Assembly (NCBI GenBank): GCA_035542155.1
Contig: DATKLX010000216.1
Location: 1 to 13,349, forward strand
Direction: 5' to 3'
Length of the DNA: 13,349 nucleotides
From: DATKLX01 sp035542155
GTDB taxonomy: Bacteria; Chloroflexota; Anaerolineae; Anaerolineales; Anaerolineaceae
Below, piece after piece: positions 7,062-13,330 of the stretch. A model generated the notes under the pieces. The model ran no database searches. It was not told the DNA's origin and worked only from the letters and a program-made list of their open reading frames with translations. The position numbers and the translations under genes are program-made. The number at the start of each line of letters is the position of its first letter. The first letter of the stretch is position 1.

Positions 7062-8306
7062 ATGGGACAGACATTCGCGGAACAGATATTGAGCCATGCC
7101 GCGGGGCGGCAGGTGCGGGCGGGGGAGTTCGTGGTGGTCGAGCCGGACGCGGTGATGAGCCACGACTCGCTGACCCCTTCGATTATCAAGATCATGCGCG
7201 AGGAGCTGGGGGTGCAGAACGTGAAGTACCCGGAGCGGCTGGCAATCGTCTTCGATCACGTCTCGCCGCCCTCCACGGTGGGGACGGCCGATTCGCAGAA
7301 CCTGGTGCGGCGCTTTGCCGTCGAGCAGGGGCTGCGCCTGTTCGACATCGGGCGCGGGATCTGCCACCAGGTGCTGGTCGAGGAGAGCATCGCCGGGCCG
7401 GGCAAGATCGTGATGGGGGCGGATTCGCACTCGACCGGCTACGGATCGGTGGGCGCCTTCGGCTCGGGGATGGGCTCGACCGACGTGGCCCTGATCTGGG
7501 CGACGGGGCAGACCTGGCTGCGCGTGCCCGAGACCCTGCAGGTGGTGGTGAGGGGGCGCTTCCCGGAATGGGTGGACGCCAAGGACCTGGCGCTCAAGCT
7601 GTGCCGCGAGATCACCATCGCCGGGGCCAACTACATGGCGGTCGAGTACCACGGTCTGGACTGGCTGCCCCTTCCTGGCCGGCAGACCCTGGCCTCGATG
7701 GCGGTCGAGATGGGAGCCAAAGTGGGAATCGTCCCGCCGTACGGCGAGCTGCCCGAACGCTTTACGCGCCCGGAATGGCTGTTCCTCGACCCGGAGGCAA
7801 GCTATACCCGGACCCTGGCGGTCGACCTGAGGGACCTGGAGCCGCAGGTCGCCGCGCCGCACGCGGTGGATAACGTCTCGGACCTCTCGGAGCTGGCGGG
7901 GCGGAAGGTGGACGTGGTCTTCCTGGGCACCTGCACCAACGGGCGCTACGAGGATATGGCCGCCGCGGCGCGGGTGTTGAAGGGCAGGCGCATCGCCAGC
8001 GGGCTGCGCATGATCGTTACCCCGGCTTCGAGCCGCGAGTTGGCCCGCGCCGCGGCGGACGACACCCTCTCGACGCTGATCGAGGCGGGGGCGGTGCTGA
8101 CCACCCCGGGCTGCGGGATGTGCATGGGCCGCCACCTGGGCACGCTGGGCGAGAACGACGTCTGCCTCTCGACGGCCAACCGCAACTTCAAGGGCCGCAT
8201 GGGCGCGCCGACCGCGCAGATCTACCTGGCCTCGCCGGGCGTCGCGGCAGCGACGGCGCTGACGGGCAGGATTGCGGATCCAAGGGATGTAGAAATTGCT
8301 GATTGA
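7062..8306 (+). CDS. lysT: Homoaconitase large subunit
   Basis: This is the catalytic iron-sulfur subunit of homoaconitase, which with the small subunit at 8459 converts homocitrate through cis-homoaconitate to homoisocitrate. The 414-residue protein is of the LeuC/HacA type. The three [4Fe-4S] ligands are C291 (LGTCTNGR), C351 and C354 (PGCGMCMG). Substrate-site segments include FDHVSPP (64-70), GADSHSTGYG (119-128) and RNFKGRMG near the C-terminus. Isopropylmalate isomerase (LeuC) is the close alternative. Assignment to lysine rests on its place between homocitrate synthase and homoisocitrate dehydrogenase, and on the small subunit's arginine motif. The lysT stop lies within a 21-nt direct repeat (ATTGCTGATT at 8295 and 8316). 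Confidence 0.9.
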   Translation: MGQTFAEQILSHAAGRQVRAGEFVVVEPDAVMSHDSLTPSIIKIMREELGVQNVKYPERLAIVFDHVSPPSTVGTADSQNLVRRFAVEQGLRLFDIGRGICHQVLVEESIAGPGKIVMGADSHSTGYGSVGAFGSGMGSTDVALIWATGQTWLRVPETLQVVVRGRFPEWVDAKDLALKLCREITIAGANYMAVEYHGLDWLPLPGRQTLASMAVEMGAKVGIVPPYGELPERFTRPEWLFLDPEASYTRTLAVDLRDLEPQVAAPHAVDNVSDLSELAGRKVDVVFLGTCTNGRYEDMAAAARVLKGRRIASGLRMIVTPASSRELARAAADDTLSTLIEAGAVLTTPGCGMCMGRHLGTLGENDVCLSTANRNFKGRMGAPTAQIYLASPGVAAATALTGRIADPRDVEIAD

Positions 8307-8433
8307 GGATAGGAGATTGCTGATTAGGAAGAACAGGTACTCAGTTGATCCGTTGCTTGGGCACCAAGGCAAAAAGGCAGGACAGTCAGGGGCTCTTCCC
8401 TAAGTGCCTGAGTAACCAAGCAACTAAGCAACT
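8294..8433 (+). repeat. Tandem-repeat spacer with 9-bp inverted repeat between lysT and lysU
   Basis: From 8294 the DNA reads in 7-nt units (AATTGCT, GATTGAG, GATAGGA, GATTGCT, GATTAGG), beginning inside the last lysT codons. Further on, GTTGCTTGG (8352-8360) is exactly complementary to CCAAGCAAC (8416-8424), and GGCAC (8360-8364) can pair with GTGCC (8404-8408). The right side also contains an exact tandem AAGCAACT (8418-8433), an 8-nt unit. No gene or promoter is evident in this 152-nt gap. Confidence 0.7.
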
Positions 8434-8458
8434 GTTTCTACGGAGCAAAGGACTTTCA

Positions 8459-8968
8459 ATGACTAGAGTATGGAAATTTGGATCGGATGTGGATACGGAC
8501 CAGATCGTGCCGGGGAGGTACGCGCCGTATATGCGACCGGCGGCGGATGTGGGCGAGGCGGCGTTCATCGAGGCGCGACCGGATTTCGCCAGAAACGCCC
8601 AACCGGGGGACTTGATCGTGGCCGAGGAAAACTTTGGCTGCGGCTCCTCGCGCGAATACGCCGTCGAGGCGCTCAAGAGGCGCCAGGTGGGGGCGATCGT
8701 GGCGCTGAGTTTCGCGCGCATCTTCTACCGCAACGCGCTCAACCTGGGGATTCCTCTCTTCGAATCGCCGGAGATCGTGGCCGGGCTGGCAGATGGCGAT
8801 CGGGTGCGGCTGGATATCCGCGGCAAGCGGGTACTGGTCGAGCGGGAGGATGGTACGGAGAATGAATATCCCCTGCCCGAGCTGCCGAAATTCGCCCAGG
8901 ATATCCTGGATGAGGGCGGGATCGTGCCCTACATGCGCAAATACGGGCGCTTCCCCGGGCAGGAGTAG
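8459..8968 (+). CDS. lysU: Homoaconitase small subunit
   Basis: This 169-residue LeuD/HacB-type swivelling subunit completes the homoaconitase active site. The ATG at 8459 is preferred over an upstream in-frame TTG at 8345, because the latter would translate the repeat spacer and add 38 residues before the normal MTRVWKFG start; AAAGGA (8447-8452) serves as ribosome site. DVDTDQIVPGRY (10-21) and NFGCGSSRE (58-66) are family signatures. The loop reads Y24-M25-R26-P27. An arginine at this position (YLRT-type loop, R26) is associated with homoaconitases acting on the longer homocitrate chain, whereas isopropylmalate isomerases carry hydrophobic residues. This supports the lysine role directly from sequence. 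The next gene starts 3 nt after the stop. Confidence 0.92.
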   Translation: MTRVWKFGSDVDTDQIVPGRYAPYMRPAADVGEAAFIEARPDFARNAQPGDLIVAEENFGCGSSREYAVEALKRRQVGAIVALSFARIFYRNALNLGIPLFESPEIVAGLADGDRVRLDIRGKRVLVEREDGTENEYPLPELPKFAQDILDEGGIVPYMRKYGRFPGQE

Positions 8969-8971
8969 TGT

Positions 8972-9985
8972 ATGCCGAAACTGTGCGTGATCCCGGGAGA
9001 CGGCATCGGGCGCGAGGTAATCCCGCCGGCGGTGGAGGTGCTGAAGGCAGTTTTCCCGGACCTGGAGACGATCCAGGTCCCCGCGGGCTGGGACTGCTTC
9101 CTCGAGCGGGGGATCTCGGTGCCAGAGGAGACGCTCGCGGCGGTGCGAGCATGCGGCGCGGCGCTGTTTGGCGCGGTCTCCTCCCCCTCGCGGAAGGTAG
9201 AGGGCTACCGCTCGGCGATCCTGGTCCTGCGCCAGTCGCTGGACCTGTACGCCAGTATCCGCCCGGTGCGCAGCCTGCCGTGCGTCTCGCCCAAACCGGG
9301 GGTGAACCTGGTGATCGTGCGCGAGAACACCGAGGGGCTGTACGCCGGGCGCGAGCGGCGCGAGGGCGACACCGCCATCGCCGAGCGGGTGATCACGCGG
9401 CGGGCTTCGCAGCGGATCGCGCTGCGCGCCCTGGTCCTGCTGCGCTCCGAGGGGCGCAGGCGGCTGACCATCGTCCACAAGGCCAACATCCTGCCGGTGA
9501 CGGATGGCCTGTTCCGCGACACGGTCCGTGAGACGCTCGAGGGGCAGCGCCAGGCTGGCGAGGAGTGGACGGTCGACGAGCTGCTGGTGGACACGGCGGC
9601 GATGAAGATCGTCAGCGAGCCAGAGCGGCTGGACGCGCTGGTTACGACCAATCTGTTCGGGGACATCCTCTCCGACGCGGCCGCGCCGTGGGGTGGGGGG
9701 ATGGGGCTGGCCCCCTCGCTCAATTGGGGCGACGAGCTGGCCCTGGCCGAGCCGGTCCACGGCTCCGCGCCGGACATCGCCGGGCAGGGGATCGCCAACC
9801 CGATAGGAGCGGTGCTCAGCGCGGCGATGCTGGCTCGCCTGAGTTGGAGCCTGCCCGAGGCGGCTGATAGAATCGAAGCGGCGGTCAGTGCTGTGCTGGA
9901 AACGGGCCTGGTCCTCCCCGGCGGCCGCCTTGCCGATGGCGTCACCACCGAGGCGCTGACGAAGGCTGTGTTGGAACGGTTATAA
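8972..9985 (+). CDS. hicd: Homoisocitrate dehydrogenase
   Basis: This beta-decarboxylating dehydrogenase (also called LysB) oxidises homoisocitrate to 2-oxoadipate. The 337-residue protein begins with IPGDGIGREV (7-16). Active-site residues expected for the family are R87, R97, Y124 in RENTEGLY, K170 in VHKANIL, and the metal-binding aspartates D207, D231 and D235; EPVHGSAPDIAG (260-271) forms the adenosine site. The substrate loop at 71-80 (SPSRKVEGYR) lacks the glutamate-leucine pattern of isopropylmalate dehydrogenase, consistent with a longer acidic substrate. Isocitrate or tartrate dehydrogenase-like enzymes are alternatives, and some members act on several of these acids. The ribosome site AGGAG (8961-8965) lies inside the end of lysU, so the two are tightly coupled. 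Confidence 0.9.
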   Translation: MPKLCVIPGDGIGREVIPPAVEVLKAVFPDLETIQVPAGWDCFLERGISVPEETLAAVRACGAALFGAVSSPSRKVEGYRSAILVLRQSLDLYASIRPVRSLPCVSPKPGVNLVIVRENTEGLYAGRERREGDTAIAERVITRRASQRIALRALVLLRSEGRRRLTIVHKANILPVTDGLFRDTVRETLEGQRQAGEEWTVDELLVDTAAMKIVSEPERLDALVTTNLFGDILSDAAAPWGGGMGLAPSLNWGDELALAEPVHGSAPDIAGQGIANPIGAVLSAAMLARLSWSLPEAADRIEAAVSAVLETGLVLPGGRLADGVTTEALTKAVLERL

Positions 9986-9989
9986 AAAA

Positions 9990-10065
9990 GTGAAGAACAG
10001 AGAACGGAGAACAGTATATGGCAGAACTTTTTTACTGCTCTCTTTTCTCCGTTCTCTTGTTTCAC
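9990..10065 (+). repeat. Long inverted heptad-repeat hairpin before the second lysX
   Basis: The left arm 9990-10010 pairs with 10046-10065 almost completely, including the exact 12-bp match AGAGAACGGAGA (9999-10010) with TCTCCGTTCTCT (10046-10057). The left side is three heptads: GAACAGA (9995-10001), GAACGGA (10002-10008) and GAACAGT (10009-10015). The right arm carries the same family in antisense. The region has no T-tract after the stem. The GGGAGG ribosome site of the next gene (10080-10085) is outside the hairpin. Confidence 0.88.
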
Positions 10066-10091
10066 GATGATCTTTTCCTGGGAGGCGATTC

Positions 10092-10940
10092 ATGAGAGTC
10101 GGCGTGTTGTATTCGCGGGTGCGGGTGGAAGAAAAGTGGCTGTTCGAGTGCCTGGAGAAGCGCGGCGTCGAATACGACAAGATCGACGACCGCCAGGCGG
10201 TTTTTGCGCTGGACGAGCCGGAGCGCTGGCGGGAGTACAACGTGGTCATCGAGCGCTCGCTTTCGTACAAGAACGGGCTGTACATCGCCCAGATCCTCAA
10301 CGGCTGGGGGATCCCCACGGTGAATAGGGCCGATGTCGCCGCCAACTGTGGGGATAAGCTGACCACCTCGGTCCTATTGCAGAAGGCAGGCGTGCCGCAG
10401 CCGAAGGTGTGGGTGGCGTTCACTCCGGAATCGGCGCTGGAGCTGATGGACCAGGTCGGCTACCCGCTGGTGCTCAAGCCGTTGATCGGATCGTGGGGTC
10501 GGCTGCTTTCCAAGATCAACGACCGCGAGGCAGCCGAGGCGGTGCTCGAGCACAAGGACGTCCTGGGGTCGTTCCAGCACTCGGTCTTTTACATCCAGGA
10601 GTACGTCGCCAAGCCGGGGCGGGACATCCGCTCCTTCGTCATCGGCAACCGGACGGTGTGCGCGATTTACCGCAGCTCGCCGCACTGGATCACCAACACG
10701 GCGCGGGGTGGGAAGGCCGAGGTCTGCCCGGTGACCCCCGAGATCGACGCGCTCAGCCAGGCCGCGGCCCAGGCGGTCGGCGGCGGGGCGCTGGCGATCG
10801 ACATCCTGGAGGACCCCGACCGGGGCTTCCTGGTGAATGAGGTCAATCACACGATGGAGTACCACTCCACGGTCCCGCTGACCGGGGTGGACATCCCGGG
10901 GATGATTGTGGACTATGCATTGAACCTGGCCAGGGAATAA
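10092..10940 (+). CDS. lysX: Second LysX-type LysW ligase (LysX/ArgX paralogue)
   Basis: This 282-residue ATP-grasp ligase aligns without a single gap to residues 1-280 of the copy at 567, with about 193 of 280 identical by hand count (69%). All ATP-grasp residues are kept: K129, GSWGR (133-137), HWITNTARGG (198-207), D237, N249-E250 and N252. It lacks the Pro/Tyr-rich tail of copy 1 and has the normal family length. Divergence is greatest at residues 31-50 (7 of 20 identical) and 181-190. GGGAGG (10080-10085) provides a strong ribosome site. It ends the lys cluster. It may ligate AAA as a second LysX, ligate glutamate as an ArgX for LysW-based ornithine synthesis, or be a redundant duplicate; sequence alone does not decide. 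Confidence 0.88.
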   Translation: MRVGVLYSRVRVEEKWLFECLEKRGVEYDKIDDRQAVFALDEPERWREYNVVIERSLSYKNGLYIAQILNGWGIPTVNRADVAANCGDKLTTSVLLQKAGVPQPKVWVAFTPESALELMDQVGYPLVLKPLIGSWGRLLSKINDREAAEAVLEHKDVLGSFQHSVFYIQEYVAKPGRDIRSFVIGNRTVCAIYRSSPHWITNTARGGKAEVCPVTPEIDALSQAAAQAVGGGALAIDILEDPDRGFLVNEVNHTMEYHSTVPLTGVDIPGMIVDYALNLARE

Positions 10941-10948
10941 GAATTTAT

Positions 10949-11017
10949 CACAGAGCCCACGGAGATCATAGAGAAAAAAAGAGAACAGAGCGCAGTTCAG
11001 GGAGAACAGTGACCAGT
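10949..11017 (+). repeat. Short tandem arrays downstream of the second lysX
   Basis: Two adjoining arrays are visible. The first has 9-nt units: CACAGAGCC (10949-10957), CACGGAGAT (10958-10966) and CATAGAGAA (10967-10975). The second has 7-nt units: GAACAGA (10983), GCGCAGT (10990), TCAGGGA (10997), GAACAGT (11004) and GACCAGT (11011). The heptads match those inside the lys cluster. No inverted partner arm and no clear terminator for the lys operon is seen. Confidence 0.7.
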
Positions 11018-11030
11018 GGCCTCACTCCAC

Positions 11031-11215
11031 GTCGTTGCGAGGAGGGTCGGTAGGGAGCTGATCCGAAGGAACGGTCTTTACATCCGACCCGACGTGGCAA
11101 CCTCCAAAACAACCAAGGAAAGGGCTTTTTGTCTGGAGGGGCTATGGACGACTGGAGCCCTGCTTGGTGTGCTTGGAGATTGCTTCGCCCGGAAAAGCAC
11201 CGGTCTCGCAATGAC
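11031..11215. repeat. MITE-like imperfect palindrome with terminal inverted repeats
   Basis: Ends GTCGTTGCGAG (11031-11041) and CTCGCAATGAC (11205-11215) are complementary at 10 of 11 positions. Internal complementary pairs make a multi-branched fold: GGGTCGG (11044-11050) with CCGACCC (11084-11090), GCAACCTCC (11097-11105) with GGAGATTGC (11175-11183) at one mismatch, and ACCAAG...AGGGCT (11112-11126) with AGCCCT...CTTGGT (11156-11168). There is no transposase frame inside. This resembles the dispersed GTCATTGCGAG-type elements known from many bacterial genomes including Chloroflexota. A non-autonomous mobile element is the likely identity. Confidence 0.7.
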
Positions 11216-11424
11216 ATGAATGAGGGCTGGCTGTAAAGGATAGCCTGCTTCAACTTCTTTTGTCCACGCTCTAAGTTGACACGTTCTTTTGGCGATTTGC
11301 GCCTCGCATTAAGCAATATATGCGAGGGTATTCTGAGTTGGAAACACTTTCAAAAATAATGATACACTCTAAGTAACTTCATGTCCTTTGTGTTTCAATG
11401 CAAAATCAATGAGGACTTCGACTC
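11216..11424 (+). other. Gene-free AT-rich spacer with one hairpin
   Basis: No credible coding frame is seen. A perfect 8-bp hairpin, CCTCGCAT (11302-11309) with ATGCGAGG (11320-11327), has a 10-nt loop but no T-tract. A TTGACA lies at 11276-11281 without a good -10 partner, and AATAAT at 11355-11360 is a possible -10 with no matching -35. A promoter for the downstream pair of genes probably lies here but cannot be fixed. GAGGA (11411-11415) is the ribosome site of the following gene. Confidence 0.5.
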
Positions 11425-12342
11425 ATGGATACATCCAAGCCTTTTCAAGTACGTTTTCATTACTCGCGAATTTATTCCATATTTTTTTGTCTGTTTTTTA
11501 TCCTGACGGTTGCCGTAAGCGTCCTGGCCATGATTGGAGAGGCGCCGGTCGCCTTTGTTTTGAGCTCAGTCGGAATAGCAATCTTTACGCTTTACCTTAT
11601 ATATGAAAGTACGAAGACCCTATTGGTTGATGAAAAAGGAATCGCCGAATGGACCTTGTTTGGAGAGGATCTGCGGATCGGCTGGAATGAAATTTCTGGA
11701 ATGAAGTCATCCGGTTTTTTTGATCCAGGGATCAAAGTCATTTGCCATAATGGTGATTGTATAAAAATCAGCAAAATGGTGGTGAATTATGACTTTATCA
11801 TTGAATTGATCCGCCAGAAGAAAACAGACTTGTGGGGGCAGCCGCCGGCGTTCCATCCGGACCAGCCTGTTTACCAACCAACAACGAACCTGACCGGTGA
11901 TCTGGTGTTCAAAGCCCCAGTTTGGGCCTGGTTGATTATCCCAGTCCTGGTGCCGTTCTCGGCATATATGTTTTTTGCAGCACTTCCTGGTGGAAATTTA
12001 TTGTATATTCTTTTTGGGGCCTTTCTTTTATTCATAGCTTGTCCGATCCTAATCTGGCAGTTTTTACATGGACCGGTACGGATTGAAACTCAGGGTGAAT
12101 ACCTCTGGATCTATTTTCGGGTTAAACAGCTGCGCAAACCGATCCGCGTCCATGCGCGCTCAATTGAAAATATTACCTTCAAGCATAAAATGGCCTACTC
12201 TCAGCATGGCGCCCACCCAACGACGAACTTGACGATCCACTTACCCCAACAGATTAAGATATCGGTATCGAATTGGAATGTTTCGGATGAAGAAATGTAC
12301 ATCCGTCTTGGAGATTGGCTGGAAAAATATCATGGGGAATAA
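11425..12342 (+). CDS. Unrecognised four-helix membrane protein with duplicated TM-pair plus beta-rich unit
   Basis: I do not recognise this 305-residue protein. It has two hydrophobic hairpins (about residues 16-36 and 42-61; 166-188 and 192-214). Each is followed by a soluble segment of roughly 70-90 residues rich in alternating hydrophobic residues (about 63-135 and 217-303), which looks like a small beta domain. The arrangement, helix pair then beta domain, twice, is reminiscent of bacterial PH-domain membrane proteins, but no decisive motif is seen. There is no signal peptide beyond the first helix. GAGGA at 11411-11415 supports the ATG. Its base composition and codon use are clearly less GC-rich than the lys genes, suggesting a different origin or weaker expression. 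The oxidoreductase gene starts 6 nt after its stop. Confidence 0.75.
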   Translation: MDTSKPFQVRFHYSRIYSIFFCLFFILTVAVSVLAMIGEAPVAFVLSSVGIAIFTLYLIYESTKTLLVDEKGIAEWTLFGEDLRIGWNEISGMKSSGFFDPGIKVICHNGDCIKISKMVVNYDFIIELIRQKKTDLWGQPPAFHPDQPVYQPTTNLTGDLVFKAPVWAWLIIPVLVPFSAYMFFAALPGGNLLYILFGAFLLFIACPILIWQFLHGPVRIETQGEYLWIYFRVKQLRKPIRVHARSIENITFKHKMAYSQHGAHPTTNLTIHLPQQIKISVSNWNVSDEEMYIRLGDWLEKYHGE

Positions 12343-12348
12343 ATAATT

Positions 12349-13119
12349 ATGGCTCGCTTTCGCGTCGGTGTACAGCTTCACCCTCAAAATACTACTTACG
12401 CCTCGTTTTCGGAGGCGGTTCGCCAGGTCGAGGCGCTGGGGGTGGACACCATCTGGACCTGGGACCATTTCTTCCCGGTCTACGGCGACCAGGACGCGCC
12501 GCACTTCGAAGGCTGGACGCTGCTGACCGCGATGGCGGTGCTCTCGCAGCGCGCCGAGATCGGCTGCCTGGTGACCTGCAACTCCTACCGCAACCCCAGC
12601 CTGCTGGCCGACATGGCGCGGACGGTCGACCACGTCAGCGGCGGACGGTTGATTTTCGGGATCGGCGCAGGGTGGAAGCGCAAGGATTATGCAGAGTATG
12701 GATACCCCTTTGGCACGCCGGCCTCGCGGCTGAGAGACCTGGGTAAGGCTCTCCCGGTGATCTTCGACCGTTGGGCGAAGCTCAACCCGCCGCCGGTGCG
12801 CAAGATCCCGGTCCTGATCGGTGGGGGAGGGGAGAAGGTCACCCTGAAGCTGGCCGCCCGCTACGCCGATATCTGGAACGGGTTTGGCCCGCCGGAGAGT
12901 TTCCGCCGGAAGAACGAAATCCTCGACCGCTGGTGCGGGGAGATCGGCCGCAATGCGGAGGAGATCGAACGCTCGGTGCTCCTGGAGGGTGTTTCTATTC
13001 CCGCCAGCCTGGACGAGTTCGTCGATGCGCGGGCGGCCCACGTCATTCTCGAGCTGAACGATCCCTGGGATTTTGGTTTGGTCGAGCGGCTGGTGGGGTG
13101 GAGGGAAAACAGGGGGTAG
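12349..13119 (+). CDS. LLM-class F420-type oxidoreductase
   Basis: This 256-residue protein belongs to the luciferase-like monooxygenase family, in a subgroup whose members typically use reduced coenzyme F420 (some use FMN). The TIM-barrel markers are the W36-T-W-D39-H40 segment, RNPSLLADMARTVDHVSGGR (81-100), the GRLIFGIGAGW turn (99-109) and the cofactor phosphate loop IGGGGEK (157-163) followed by ARYADIWN (170-177). The length fits the short form of the family that lacks the usual insertion before the IGGGGE loop. The substrate is unknown. There is no clear ribosome site; the upstream stop is 6 nt away, so it may be coupled to the membrane protein gene. GC content returns to the high level of the lys genes, so the two neighbours probably have separate histories. 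Confidence 0.87.
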   Translation: MARFRVGVQLHPQNTTYASFSEAVRQVEALGVDTIWTWDHFFPVYGDQDAPHFEGWTLLTAMAVLSQRAEIGCLVTCNSYRNPSLLADMARTVDHVSGGRLIFGIGAGWKRKDYAEYGYPFGTPASRLRDLGKALPVIFDRWAKLNPPPVRKIPVLIGGGGEKVTLKLAARYADIWNGFGPPESFRRKNEILDRWCGEIGRNAEEIERSVLLEGVSIPASLDEFVDARAAHVILELNDPWDFGLVERLVGWRENRG

Positions 13120-13120
13120 A

Positions 13121-13246
13121 GGTTGCGCTGTGCAGCCCGGGTCGCTGCGTGCTGACTGTAGAGGAAGTCCATACTTCGCCCCTATGCCTGGACGGGTGGG
13201 TGTGGATGACCGGGCGCGGGGCAACCCCCTCCTGCCCGCTGGCGCA
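13121..13246 (+). ncRNA. Possible RNase P RNA 5' portion, degenerate or partial
   Basis: Immediately after the oxidoreductase gene the DNA is GC-rich and non-coding in appearance. GTCGCTGC (13141-13148) followed by GTAGAGGAAGTCC (13158-13170) resembles the 5' core of bacterial RNase P RNA, where GGUCGCUGC, a short P3 loop and GAGGAAAGUCC occur in this order; here one A is missing. GGGGCAACCCC (13218-13228) could correspond to a later helix. The expected ACAGAAA-type segment is not found, and the 3' conserved half would lie outside the window. A degenerate copy, an unusual variant or chance similarity are all possible. Confidence 0.27.
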
Positions 13247-13325
13247 CCAAAATCCAAAAACAGGATTTTGGGGGAGGAAAACCAGAGGCTCTAAAATCCA
13301 CACAAACGGATTCTGGGGGAGGAAA
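13247..13325 (+). repeat. Two tandem hairpin units with GGGGGAGGAAA tails
   Basis: Unit 1 has the 9-bp stem CCAAAATCC (13247-13255) with GGATTTTGG (13263-13271) and a 7-nt loop. Unit 2 has AATCC (13295-13299) with GGATT (13308-13312). Both run into the same purine-rich tail GGGGGAGGAAA (13270-13280 and 13315-13325), with a spacing of 45 nt. The tails resemble ribosome binding sites, but no start codon follows inside the window. Confidence 0.75.
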
Positions 13326-13330
13326 GAAAC

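Noticed and set aside
7032..8372. Long antisense open frame opposite lysT, with similar ones opposite lysX, lysS and lysU-hicd
   Set aside because: These are shadows produced by high GC at third positions; translations are His/Arg/Gln-rich with no recognisable domain, while the sense strand encodes full enzymes.
8345..8458. Upstream TTG start giving lysU 38 extra residues
   Set aside because: The extra part translates a repeat-filled spacer; the ATG at 8459 has a ribosome site and begins with the family's normal N-terminus.
567..10940. Recent segmental duplication creating the two lysX copies
   Set aside because: About 31% amino-acid divergence and different flanks point to an old paralogy or separate acquisition, not a recent duplication or assembly artefact.
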